64,000 bases of DNA from Parapedobacter sp037190485. GTDB lineage: Bacteria; Bacteroidota; Bacteroidia; Sphingobacteriales; Sphingobacteriaceae. The notes under the pieces were generated by a model, which was given only the letters and a program-made list of their open reading frames with translations, was not told the DNA's origin and searched no databases. The stretch spans positions 131,314 through 195,313 of the forward strand of contig JBBCJB010000001.1 in the NCBI GenBank assembly GCA_037190485.1, written 5' to 3'. Shown in pieces: positions 36,101 through 44,117 of the stretch. The position numbers and the translations under genes are program-made. How positions within the stretch are numbered: position 1 is the first letter of the stretch; every line of letters begins with the position of its first letter.

Positions 36101-36302
36101 TACCGGTTAGCAGCAACCGGAAACGGCCTTTGTCATCGGATGAGGTCACGTTGCTTTCCACGCCTTTTTCGTGGATGGTGGCACCTGGCAATATGCCGCC
36201 CAAGTCGCGGACCGTCCCATCGACCGGCCGCTGACGTGCGATCAGCGGTTGTTGGGCGATGAGCAAAAAGCCCAGCAACACTGCAAATCCTATCTTTTTC
36301 AT
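33198..36302 (-). CDS. SusC/RagA family TonB-dependent transporter
   Basis: This outer-membrane importer of about 1034 residues moves oligosaccharides using the TonB system. Order: signal peptide (KKIGFAVLLGFLLIAQQPL), carboxypeptidase-regulatory-like domain (about 25-105), a possible TonB-box-like stretch in EEVVVVGFGTKKK, plug (NVQNTLMGRIPGFVAQQ, KDASTTAIYGIKGANGVLVV), then the 22-strand barrel ending in an aromatic residue (VNLGVQIGF). The ATG at 36302 is favoured because AAGGAG lies 6 nt upstream; ATG 36308 is too close to it. It follows a SusD gene (30-bp gap), the reverse of the usual SusC-SusD order. Confidence 0.94.
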   Translation of the reverse strand: MKKIGFAVLLGFLLIAQQPLIARQRPVDGTVRDLGGILPGATIHEKGVESNVTSSDDKGRFRLLLTGTSNTIVVRLIGFADNEVNVAGRAHVDITMQPSNQGLEEVVVVGFGTKKKITNTGAVSSVSGAEIRNVPTANVQNTLMGRIPGFVAQQRSGQPGRDASDFFIRGVSSLNNAGNRPLIIVDDIEYSYDQLQQINVNEIESISILKDASTTAIYGIKGANGVLVVTTRRGSDGRPQMNLRVETGLQNPVRSPKFLNAHDAAVLINEAYTNDGLPARFSDEALARYRDGKDPYAYPDVNWYEAIFKPIASQTNANIDFSGGSEALKYFVSGGGLTQGGLVRDFDDPYNEVNTNYFFRRYNFRSNMDLKATETLQLRFDLSTRFADINQPQALNAVGEIYDFRKITPFSAPFMNPNGSYAYAYSEFNPEALPTLNARLANGGYSRTKRTDYNALVQATQQLGFVTEGLSLTARIAYGGVEEYARNVFRGALPPSYHYDSLFGTYQLDTRGNYVLAPYAVIGNTNEYYRNLNLQGFLNYDRAFGDHQVSSLLLVNQQSISSRADVPANFRGTSVKVGYYYRNKYLVDINTAYNGTDRFDEANRYGWFPAVGLGWVASQEPFIKDGLPGVDLLKIRGSYGLVGSDITDGGRYLYNQTYNPSGGYHFGTGASPVNTIAEGALGNPSVTWEKEWKRNIGLEVNLFRNKLSLTVDYFYNTRFDQLTYRGSIPAILGVGFAPTNVARTINRGVDGIVGYRGKLGAVAVSSDLVFQVFRNKILFQDEALPAFPWLARTGQAINQPFGYLFDGFYSQADVEAIYTGQGVAPAGQRPAIPLYGLAASGQGGIQPGDLRYRDLNDDGFIDERDMGPIGKPNLPSTVLGLTLGANYEGFSINVLFQGSFNYSFSVIGTGIEPFQSQFQPVHQQRWTPENAGSAVFPRLTQNATTVNSARAYMSDFWLIDARYVRLKTVDVGYQFASGRLPLGLNNLRLYLSAYNLFTWTNYDKYQQDPEISSNSTGDAYFNQRAVNLGVQIGF

Positions 36303-36332
36303 ATTCATCTCCTTATTTCGGTTCAACGGTTA

Positions 36333-38057
36333 TCAATTCCAGCCCGGATTCTGTTCCATCCGGCTATTTTTCAACAGCTCGCCATCCGGGATCGGATACA
36401 GGTACATCTCCGTACCGAAGCGCGGTTCGGACACCACCACCGGCCTGTACACCAGCACCCCGCCGGTACGGAAGATACGCATGCCGCGCAGCGGCTCGTT
36501 CATCACCGTTTCCGCCACCTTCCACCGCCGGATATCCCAATAGCGGTGTTCCTCGAACGCCAATTCGAGTCGGCGTTCGTTGCGGATCAGTTCGCGCAGC
36601 TGTTCCTTGGTCAAATCGGCCGGCACCCCGTAGCGTCCATCCGCTCCGGGCAAGATGCCCGCACGCCTGCGCAGGCGCCACAGGTGATCGTGGATCTCTG
36701 GGCTTGGCCCCGCGTATTCGTTGCGCGCCTCGATGTAGTTCAGGATCGCTTCGGTATAGCGAAACAGCACGTAATCGCGTTGCACGTCGCTGTATTGCGG
36801 CGCTTCGCTGAAATCGCCCATGAACTTGCGGAGGTAATAGCCCGTGCGTGTCTGCATCGGCGTGCCCCCCGGCTTGTTCCTACCGCCCTCAAAGGTTTCC
36901 AGGTCGGTACCCAACCACCGGGCGCCGTTGTACAGCACGGTGGCCGCCAACCGGGGGTCGCGGTTGGCATAGGGGTTGTTCGGGTCGTAGTCAGACGCCG
37001 TGGCGATCGGTTCGCCACTGTTCATCGGGAACGCGTCCACCAACTGCTGCGATGGGCTGATCCGGCCATCGCCACCGATCTGTGTACCGAAACCGTAGGG
37101 GCCATTGTTCCGCTCCACGGTCTGGTTGTTCTCCCATTGCTTGAAGAACAGGATCTCTGGATTGTATTGGGTGGTAAATACCGCATTCATGTCATCGACC
37201 AACCCGTAGGTACCCAAGTCCAAGATCGCTTTGGCCGCGTCGGCGGCAGCCGCCCAACGTTCGGCATCCGCCGTGGCATAGCCCGTCAGCGGATTGCCAC
37301 CGCCGATGTTCCCCCCGTTGAAAAGCGGACTGGCGGCATACAGCAGTGTGCGGGCCTTCAACGCCATGGCAGCGCCCTTGGTTACCCGGTGGCTGTTGCG
37401 GGTAGGCGTCGGTACGGGGTAGGCGAGCAGGCTATCCCGGATGGCGTCCATCTCACCGACGATGTATTGCACGCACGCCGCGAATGGGTCGCGTGGCAGC
37501 TCCATGTCATCGCCGAGTTCAAACACCGTATCGCCCACCAGGGTCACCCCGCCGTATCGCTTCAGCAGCTCGAAATAGGCCAACGCCCGCAGGAACCTGG
37601 CTTCGGCCTTCCAGGTGCGTTTCACGGTCAGGGCACCCGGAAGCGGCTCGAAATGGTTATCACTGACCGGTACCACGTCGATGTTGTTGATAAAGATATT
37701 CGCCGACCGGATGTTGCTGTAGCAAACGCCCCAGATCATATCCGAATCGACGCGATCGTACGCGTTGTACTGGCCCTGCGCCAACCGGCTTGCGTCGTTC
37801 CGTTCCAGGCTGGAGGCCATCGCGTCGTCGCTCGCCGCATCCAGCAGGAAGCCTCCTACGCGGTTCAGCGTCACGCTGCGTGGAAACATGTAATCATACA
37901 TCGAGTTCAGGAAACGCGCCGCATTGGTACCCAATGAATCGTTCCGATCGAATACGTAATCGATGGTAATGTTTTCGAGCGGTACCGCCTCGTAATCCTT
38001 CTTGCAGGCCGCCGCAACGATACCGAGCAGCGACAGTAGGATAATTGTTTTCTTCAT
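36333..38057 (-). CDS. SusD/RagB family glycan-binding lipoprotein
   Basis: The product is about 574 residues, a surface lipoprotein that caps a SusC barrel and captures glycan. The lipobox is GIVAAACKK. TPR-like helices and the family signatures are present: ARFLRALAYFELLKRYGGV, near the C-terminus LAFEEHRYWDIRRW, and PIPDGELLKNSRMEQNPGW. ATG 38057 is used; the GTG at 38060 precedes it. It lies 12 bp after the short SusC and 30 bp before the longer SusC, so its partner is ambiguous from order alone. Confidence 0.94.
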   Translation of the reverse strand: MKKTIILLSLLGIVAAACKKDYEAVPLENITIDYVFDRNDSLGTNAARFLNSMYDYMFPRSVTLNRVGGFLLDAASDDAMASSLERNDASRLAQGQYNAYDRVDSDMIWGVCYSNIRSANIFINNIDVVPVSDNHFEPLPGALTVKRTWKAEARFLRALAYFELLKRYGGVTLVGDTVFELGDDMELPRDPFAACVQYIVGEMDAIRDSLLAYPVPTPTRNSHRVTKGAAMALKARTLLYAASPLFNGGNIGGGNPLTGYATADAERWAAAADAAKAILDLGTYGLVDDMNAVFTTQYNPEILFFKQWENNQTVERNNGPYGFGTQIGGDGRISPSQQLVDAFPMNSGEPIATASDYDPNNPYANRDPRLAATVLYNGARWLGTDLETFEGGRNKPGGTPMQTRTGYYLRKFMGDFSEAPQYSDVQRDYVLFRYTEAILNYIEARNEYAGPSPEIHDHLWRLRRRAGILPGADGRYGVPADLTKEQLRELIRNERRLELAFEEHRYWDIRRWKVAETVMNEPLRGMRIFRTGGVLVYRPVVVSEPRFGTEMYLYPIPDGELLKNSRMEQNPGWN

Positions 38058-38069
38058 CACGGTTACGAA

Positions 38070-40910
38070 TTAGAAGTTGATGTTCAAACCCAGGTTGACC
38101 ACGCGTTGCAGCGGATAGGCACCGATACCGACTTCCGGATCCTGGCCCGTGCCGTTGTAGGCCGACCACGTGGCCACGTTGAGCGCATTGGCAAACACCC
38201 GCAATCCCTGCAGGCGCAGGCGCTGGTTCAATCCTTGCGGAAAGTCATAGGCCAACTGCACGTTCTTGAGCCGGAAAAAGTCGCCGGACCGTACCCAGAA
38301 GGAAGACTCCGCGTAGTTGTGCGTTTCGCCGATCGTGAGCCTCGGATACGTGGCCGAACCGGCCGTCTCGGGCGTCCAGCGGTCGGCCACCGGCGCGTAG
38401 GCCTGTTCATGCCCGCCAAACCCCTGGAATCCGGCGTGCACCGTCCCGTCGCCCAGGTAAATGTCGCGGTTCGCCACCCCCTGCAGCATGGCGCTCGCGC
38501 TTATGCCCTTGTAGGCGACACCCCAGGTGACGCCGTAGTACAATCGGGGCTTTTGGGTGGTGATGGGGGCCCGGTCGAATTGATTGATGATCCCATCATT
38601 ATTTAAGTCGCGGTAGCGTATATCGCCCGGCTGGGCATCATGCCCGGCCGTCGACGCACCGCTTTCCACCTCATCCATCGTTTGGAAGATCCCATCGGCG
38701 ATATACCCTTGGCGTACCCCCAGCGGCAGGCCGGTTACCTGCATCCACGGATAGCGCTGATCCTGTTCGTCGAAGTAGTCGATGCTCGACCGTTCGATCG
38801 TGACGTTTCCGGACACGAAGTAACCCACGATGCCCCGATTCCGCCGGTGCGTCAACTCGAGCTCCACGCCCTTGCGGGTGTTGCGGCCGATGTTTTCAGA
38901 CGGATAGGCGATGCCGATGATCTCGATGCTCTTTCCGCGGGTTTGCAACAGGTCGAAATAGCGGTCGTAATACACATCGGCCACCACGTGCAGGCCGTCG
39001 CCGAAAAATTGGCCGTCCAACCCCACGTTCAGCTTGTGGGCGCCCTCCCAGGTCCGGAGGTTGGGCAGGCTCGGGTTCTCCCAGTAACCGCGCAGTTCAG
39101 CCCGCGACGTGCCCGCGCGGTAGGCCAAGCTGCCGATACGGCCGTCGCCGTCGCGGAAGGTCGCGCGGTAGTCGTAGTAGCCCGAATTGTCCACGCCGTT
39201 GCCGGTCTTTCCATACGTGGCGCGCAATTTGAGGACATCGACCCAGGGTGCCTTCTCCCGGATGAATGCTTCCTCGGCGATGTTCCAGCCCAGGCCCACG
39301 GCATAGAACAGGCCGTACTGGTATCCCGGGCGATAGCGGTTGTAACCACTGCCGTTCAGCGCGGCCTGCACCATGTACTTGCCCGCGAAATCGTACGCCG
39401 CTTTTCCCGTTGCGTTCGTGGCAACCGCCGGCAGGTCGAAATTGAACAACGTGCGCCGTTGGTCGGCGAGCAGGTTCACCACCAACCGATGCCCACCCCA
39501 GTCCCGGTCGTAATCCACGCCGAACTGGCCGAACCAATAACGTGCGTTGAATACGGTATTGAAATTGTTTGACTGCGCCATCGCGCCCACTATCGGCGCG
39601 TATGCGGTATCCTGCGCGGCACCGACCGTCATGAGGTAGGTAGGCTCCTTGCGTTCGCGCACGACCCCGTTCAGCGACTGCACCGCGATGTTGGTGATCG
39701 CCTTCACCGATAACCCATTGACGTAGTTGCCCAGATCATACCGCAGGTCCACGTTGGCCATCACATCCTTCATCTTGTCTTGCCGATAGCCCGAGTGGGT
39801 GGTCATGGCCAGGATATTCTCCCTGAAATAATTCGTGGAGGCCCAGGTGCCATTGGCGTTCGTTGCGGGATAGGCACCGTTTGGGACTTTTTTCAACGCG
39901 TCAAGCAGGGTGTTCATGCCCACGCCCGGTTCGTTGCCGTCCTGGATGCGCCCCGTTACCTGCAGTCCCATGCGCAGGCGTTCGGTGATGTTGATGTTCA
40001 CGTTGGTATTGAGCAGGTAACGCTTCAGCGAGGCGTTCGTGTTGTACGCCACCGTCGGCGATTCGTTGAAAAGGCCCTGCTGGTCGGTATAGTTGAGGGC
40101 TATCGCGAATTGCGCCGTCTTCCCGCCACCGTTGGCGCTCAGGTTGTAGCGCATCAAGGGTGCCGATCTTCGCAGGACGGCGTCGTACCAATCCGTATCG
40201 GTATACCGGTAGGGATCCGAGCCCGACTGGAACAGGGCGAATTCCGACTCCTGGTAAGCGGGCTGGAAGCCAACGTTGGTCAGGGCTTCGTTGAGCAAAT
40301 AAGCGAATCGGTAGGCCGGAAGCACGGTGGGCTTGCCCAGCGGCTCCTGCAAGCCGGCTTGGGCGGTGAACCCAAACCGGGTCCGGCCGGCCGTGGGCTT
40401 CTTGGTGGTGATCAGCAACAGGCCCCTTGAGCTCCGCTGGCCCAGCGCGATCGTTGAAAGCGCGTCCTTCAGTACCGTGACCGTTTCGATGTTCTCGGGA
40501 TCTATCGAGTAGATGTCGCGTTGTATGCCGTCGATCACGACCAATGGCCCCTGTCCGCGCAGCGCGATGCCGTATTCGGCGTTCTCGCTGGGCGGGTTCA
40601 TGCCCGCGAGCGGCCGATGCCCCAAAAAAGCGTCCACGGCATAGTTCACGGCCGTATTGGTTTGCCTGAACCCACTGAATTGCTCCGTGTAGAATCCCGG
40701 TATCCGCCCGGTTAAGGCGGGCAGGTACCCGGTGGCGGGCGTGCTGTTCAGTTGGTCATCGGCCAATGTCGTGCGCGCGCCGACGAATGTCTTGATCGGT
40801 ACCTCGCCATAAAGCACGTCCAGGCTATCCTGGCCGAAGCCGCGTGCGGCCATCGCCACCCAGCAAACCGATGCCAAGACCGCTATGGATATATCTGTTC
40901 TGAATTGCAT
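38070..40910 (-). CDS. SusC-like TonB-dependent transporter lacking the N-terminal regulatory domain
   Basis: This outer-membrane receptor of about 946 residues has a signal peptide (to about residue 27) and then runs almost directly into the plug (LTGRIPGFYTEQFSG, GPLVVIDGIQRDIYSID, VLKDALSTIALGQRSSRGLL). The carboxypeptidase-regulatory-like domain of ordinary SusC proteins and an obvious TonB box are missing. The barrel ends VVNLGLNINF. The start at 40910 lies 4 bp downstream of the DUF4961 stop codon. It sits between the DUF5004/DUF4961 pair and a SusD gene. The short N-terminus looks native, since no upstream coding fragment is seen. Confidence 0.9.
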   Translation of the reverse strand: MQFRTDISIAVLASVCWVAMAARGFGQDSLDVLYGEVPIKTFVGARTTLADDQLNSTPATGYLPALTGRIPGFYTEQFSGFRQTNTAVNYAVDAFLGHRPLAGMNPPSENAEYGIALRGQGPLVVIDGIQRDIYSIDPENIETVTVLKDALSTIALGQRSSRGLLLITTKKPTAGRTRFGFTAQAGLQEPLGKPTVLPAYRFAYLLNEALTNVGFQPAYQESEFALFQSGSDPYRYTDTDWYDAVLRRSAPLMRYNLSANGGGKTAQFAIALNYTDQQGLFNESPTVAYNTNASLKRYLLNTNVNINITERLRMGLQVTGRIQDGNEPGVGMNTLLDALKKVPNGAYPATNANGTWASTNYFRENILAMTTHSGYRQDKMKDVMANVDLRYDLGNYVNGLSVKAITNIAVQSLNGVVRERKEPTYLMTVGAAQDTAYAPIVGAMAQSNNFNTVFNARYWFGQFGVDYDRDWGGHRLVVNLLADQRRTLFNFDLPAVATNATGKAAYDFAGKYMVQAALNGSGYNRYRPGYQYGLFYAVGLGWNIAEEAFIREKAPWVDVLKLRATYGKTGNGVDNSGYYDYRATFRDGDGRIGSLAYRAGTSRAELRGYWENPSLPNLRTWEGAHKLNVGLDGQFFGDGLHVVADVYYDRYFDLLQTRGKSIEIIGIAYPSENIGRNTRKGVELELTHRRNRGIVGYFVSGNVTIERSSIDYFDEQDQRYPWMQVTGLPLGVRQGYIADGIFQTMDEVESGASTAGHDAQPGDIRYRDLNNDGIINQFDRAPITTQKPRLYYGVTWGVAYKGISASAMLQGVANRDIYLGDGTVHAGFQGFGGHEQAYAPVADRWTPETAGSATYPRLTIGETHNYAESSFWVRSGDFFRLKNVQLAYDFPQGLNQRLRLQGLRVFANALNVATWSAYNGTGQDPEVGIGAYPLQRVVNLGLNINF

Positions 40911-40914
40911 AACA

Positions 40915-41886
40915 CTATTCGCATCTAAATGTGAAGACAAACGGCTCGTCCGTATTGCCGTAACCCAATTTTATCGCGCCGCTCCTGTCCATGAAATGAT
41001 ACGTCATCCGCTCCACGGTTTGGCCGGCCGCAAGCCCGAAATACTGCCGTGGCCACATCGTCACCTCGAAACGGCCCAACGCATCCGCCACGGGCAAAAG
41101 CCTGGAAGCGTCCGAGGGCGTGCACCGCTCCACGGTGCCGCCATCGGCCAGTTCGGCCGTTGCACACAGGTAGATCTCGTCGCCCAGCGTCCCGGGCAAG
41201 ATATCCCGGTCATAGGTCAGCGTGACGATGTCGTTGTCGGTCGATCGATAGGGATCGACGAACGTCTGCTGCGGGTTGCAGAAATCCTGCACATCCCCTT
41301 CGCCGCCATGCACCTCGAAACAATCGGTGAAAAACGTCTTGTAGACGTTTGCCACGCCAAAGAAATCGCTCAAGCCGTCGCTGCTGGAACCGACGAAATA
41401 ACCGGTCTTGAATCGCATGTTCTGCATCCCGCTCTTGGCCGCGATCCGGATCGTGATATTTTGCTTGTATCCATTGTAGACGTTGTCTTGCCCTTCTGTC
41501 CAGAACACCACCCATTCCATGTCGTCGATGAGGTTGGCACCGATGCCGAACCTGTTCATCAGTGCGGCGGGCCAGGTGAGCCTACCGCCCGAATCCGGTT
41601 CGCGTATGCCACCCGGCACGGCCACCATCCGACCTGCTTCGCCCCCTTCCACGGCATAGGTCATCTCCATGTTCTCCGCCCCCCGCCAGCTCCGGGGCAG
41701 CAACATGCCGATGACCAACCGTACGTTCGAGCGATCCTCGGCGATATCGAGGCGCGTCTTCAGCGTCACGTGCAGCACCTCGCCCGCCTGGACGGAATCC
41801 GGCTGGTCGACACCATCGAGGAATACGCATCGCGCGGTCACCAGCACGACCACGGCGAGCATCACGTATCTTATACTTCTTTTCAT
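40915..41886 (-). CDS. DUF4961 lipoprotein
   Basis: This 323-residue predicted lipoprotein has a short signal peptide (RSIRYVMLAVVVLVTARC, Cys as lipidation site). The body is beta-rich and fits DUF4961, a family found in Bacteroidota glycan loci, with GMLLPRSWRGAENMEM and MEWVVFWTEGQDNV as the most distinctive parts. The function is unknown; a surface glycan-binding role is inferred from lipidation and position. It overlaps nothing and is 20 bp after the DUF5004 gene and 4 bp before SusC, so coupling is likely. An in-frame upstream extension to 41958 lies inside DUF5004 and is rejected. Confidence 0.75.
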   Translation of the reverse strand: MKRSIRYVMLAVVVLVTARCVFLDGVDQPDSVQAGEVLHVTLKTRLDIAEDRSNVRLVIGMLLPRSWRGAENMEMTYAVEGGEAGRMVAVPGGIREPDSGGRLTWPAALMNRFGIGANLIDDMEWVVFWTEGQDNVYNGYKQNITIRIAAKSGMQNMRFKTGYFVGSSSDGLSDFFGVANVYKTFFTDCFEVHGGEGDVQDFCNPQQTFVDPYRSTDNDIVTLTYDRDILPGTLGDEIYLCATAELADGGTVERCTPSDASRLLPVADALGRFEVTMWPRQYFGLAAGQTVERMTYHFMDRSGAIKLGYGNTDEPFVFTFRCE

Positions 41887-41906
41887 CTTTTCGCTGTTTT
41901 GGTGGT

Positions 41907-42350
41907 TCACTGGTTTCCGCTGCGCACAAGGGTGTAACGGTACGTATTGGACGCGCACCCGGGATGGAAGGTCAGCGTGAGCGCCCGTTGCCCATCGAGG
42001 ATCGGGTATTCGAATTCCGAATCCACCGTCCCGTCGGTCCCCTCCTGTTCAAAGGCGATCTGGAAGGGATATCGCGGATCGTCCAGCGCATAGGTCCCCG
42101 CGACCGAGACGATAAAGGGGATCGGTTGTTGCAATTGGTAGCTCCCATCCGCGTTGAAGGTGATCCCGAAGCCCGAGAAGTCGAATTTGTCGGTGATGTC
42201 GGCCCCGTTACGGGTGGCCTTGGCGATGCGCCAACTGCCTTTCACGTCCTTGACCGCTTCTTCGGTCATGATTTCCTCCACTTTGCAGGATCCCACGGTC
42301 ACGATCGCCGCCGCGCACAGGATCGCGCCCCAAGTTTGATAACGTTTCAT
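41907..42350 (-). CDS. DUF5004 lipocalin-like lipoprotein
   Basis: This small lipoprotein of 147 residues has a signal peptide with lipobox VTVGSCK. A lipocalin-like beta-barrel follows, with GSWRIAKATRNGADITD near the start and LTLTFHPGCASNTYRY near the end. This pattern matches DUF5004 proteins that travel with DUF4961 and SusD in Bacteroidota loci. The biochemical function is not known. It is 32 bp after SusD and 20 bp before DUF4961. Confidence 0.72.
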   Translation of the reverse strand: MKRYQTWGAILCAAAIVTVGSCKVEEIMTEEAVKDVKGSWRIAKATRNGADITDKFDFSGFGITFNADGSYQLQQPIPFIVSVAGTYALDDPRYPFQIAFEQEGTDGTVDSEFEYPILDGQRALTLTFHPGCASNTYRYTLVRSGNQ

Positions 42351-42382
42351 CTTGTTTATGTTTATGGATTGGTGTTACGCAT

Positions 42383-44074
42383 TCAATATACCGGGTTCTG
42401 GACCAGCTCGGGCGACTTGCCCACTTCGGCCATCGGGATGGGCCAATGGTACATCTCCGGCCGGAAGTTATGTTTATCCACCGGCACGATCCTGTAGGTC
42501 GCCTGGTTGCCGGCCCGCGTCACCTCCATGCCATGCATGAGCTGGTCTTGCGATTCGCCGAGCATCCAGCGCCGCACGTCCCAGAAGCGGTGGCCTTCGA
42601 AGGCCAACTCCACCCGGCGTTCGCTGCGGATCGCTTCGCGCATCTCGGCCTGCGACAGGTCGGCAGGGAGCTGATGGGGATCCAATCCGGCCCGGCGGCG
42701 TATCCGTTCGACGGCCTGATACACCTCAGGCACGGGCCCGGCATATTCATTCATCGCTTCGGCGAAATTCAGGAGCACCTCGGCATAGCGCACCAACGGG
42801 AAGCAGCGTTCCGTGCCGTGGATAAAGTTGGCGGCCACCTCCACGTTGAGCATCTTGTTGGTGTAGTACCCCGTGGGCGTACCCGAATAGATCGCGTCCT
42901 GGCTGGATGGGTTCCCGTTGGGCAACAAATGGATGTTTACGGGTGCGATCACGCCCTGGTTGTTGGCGATGGCGGTCTGGTCGCGGATGATCGAGTAGGC
43001 CAACCGCGGATCGCGGCCCGAATAGGGATGAAGCGGGTCGTAGCCACTCTCGGGATCCGTGATCGCCTTGCCGTTCGCCATGCCGAACGCGTCGACCGTT
43101 TCCTGGTAGGGGAATCCGCCCTTCGCCGCTTCGCGCGATGGCGGTTGCCAGATGGCCTCCAGTTCCATGTTTCCGCCCTGCATCCTGGCCACGACGTACT
43201 CCCGGTTTTCGCGACGGGTAAACAGGTGGTAGAAACCGTATCCCGGCGTGTTGTCCGTGTTTTCCTCGTGCAGCGCATATTCTCCCGAGGCGATGACGAG
43301 CTGCGCCGCGTCGGCCGCCAGTTTCCAGCGTCCGGGGTCGGCCGCGCCGTAGCCCAGCAATGGGTTGCCCGCATCGCGGTTGTAGAGCGGGCTCGCCGCG
43401 TAAAGCAATACGCGCGCCTTCAGCGCGTCGCACGACGCGCCCCCTGCCCGTCCGTAGTCGCCGAGGATCTGCCTGTAACGCAGATCACCGCGCACGGCAT
43501 CGCATTCATCGACGATGTAGTCGACGCATTCGGCGAAGGTGTTCCGCTTGGCATCGATGCGATCCGAGGCCGTGTAGACCTTGTCGCCGATCAGCGGCAC
43601 CCCACCGTAGTGCTTCAGCAGTATCGCGTAATACCAAGCCCGCAAGAAACGGGCTTCGGCCGCCAGTTGCCGCTTCTTGGATTCGGCCATGGGCACGCGC
43701 GGCAAGTTCCTGAGCAGTACGTTCACCTTCCGGATGTTCGCGTACGGCTTCAGCCAGGCATCGTCGGCGATGCTGGCGGCCGTGATCGTGCCCGAAGCGA
43801 ACAGCACGGTGGTGGTCACGTTCACGGACCGCTGCGGCCTTGATTCGTCGCTGGCCGCATCCAGGCCGCCGTTGCCAAACCGGTTGGGATGTTCGGAGAA
43901 TCCGATATCCCGGTAGATGTCGTTGACGAACTCCACCGTGTAGGTGCTGTCGGAAAACACCAGGTCTTCATTCAGGTCTGAGGTCACGGTCTGGTCCAGG
44001 AACCCCTGCTTCCCGCATGAAAGCAGGAACACGATCCCGGCACCCCACAGCATGGGCAGTAACTTAGTTTTCAT
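42383..44074 (-). CDS. SusD/RagB family glycan-binding lipoprotein (second copy)
   Basis: This 563-residue surface lipoprotein has lipobox VFLLSCGKQ. SusD signatures: AEARFLRAWYYAILLKHYGG, ELAFEGHRFWDVRRWMLG and WPIPMAEVGKSPELVQNPVY at the C-terminus. It belongs to the same group as the SusD at 36-38 kb but differs clearly in sequence. It is followed by DUF5004 and DUF4961 genes and preceded by GH92 (43-bp gap). No SusC gene lies directly upstream of it, which is unusual. Confidence 0.94.
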   Translation of the reverse strand: MKTKLLPMLWGAGIVFLLSCGKQGFLDQTVTSDLNEDLVFSDSTYTVEFVNDIYRDIGFSEHPNRFGNGGLDAASDESRPQRSVNVTTTVLFASGTITAASIADDAWLKPYANIRKVNVLLRNLPRVPMAESKKRQLAAEARFLRAWYYAILLKHYGGVPLIGDKVYTASDRIDAKRNTFAECVDYIVDECDAVRGDLRYRQILGDYGRAGGASCDALKARVLLYAASPLYNRDAGNPLLGYGAADPGRWKLAADAAQLVIASGEYALHEENTDNTPGYGFYHLFTRRENREYVVARMQGGNMELEAIWQPPSREAAKGGFPYQETVDAFGMANGKAITDPESGYDPLHPYSGRDPRLAYSIIRDQTAIANNQGVIAPVNIHLLPNGNPSSQDAIYSGTPTGYYTNKMLNVEVAANFIHGTERCFPLVRYAEVLLNFAEAMNEYAGPVPEVYQAVERIRRRAGLDPHQLPADLSQAEMREAIRSERRVELAFEGHRFWDVRRWMLGESQDQLMHGMEVTRAGNQATYRIVPVDKHNFRPEMYHWPIPMAEVGKSPELVQNPVY

Positions 44075-44117
44075 AATCCATCATTTAATCGGTTTTTAAT
44101 TCATCATCCTATTTCAT

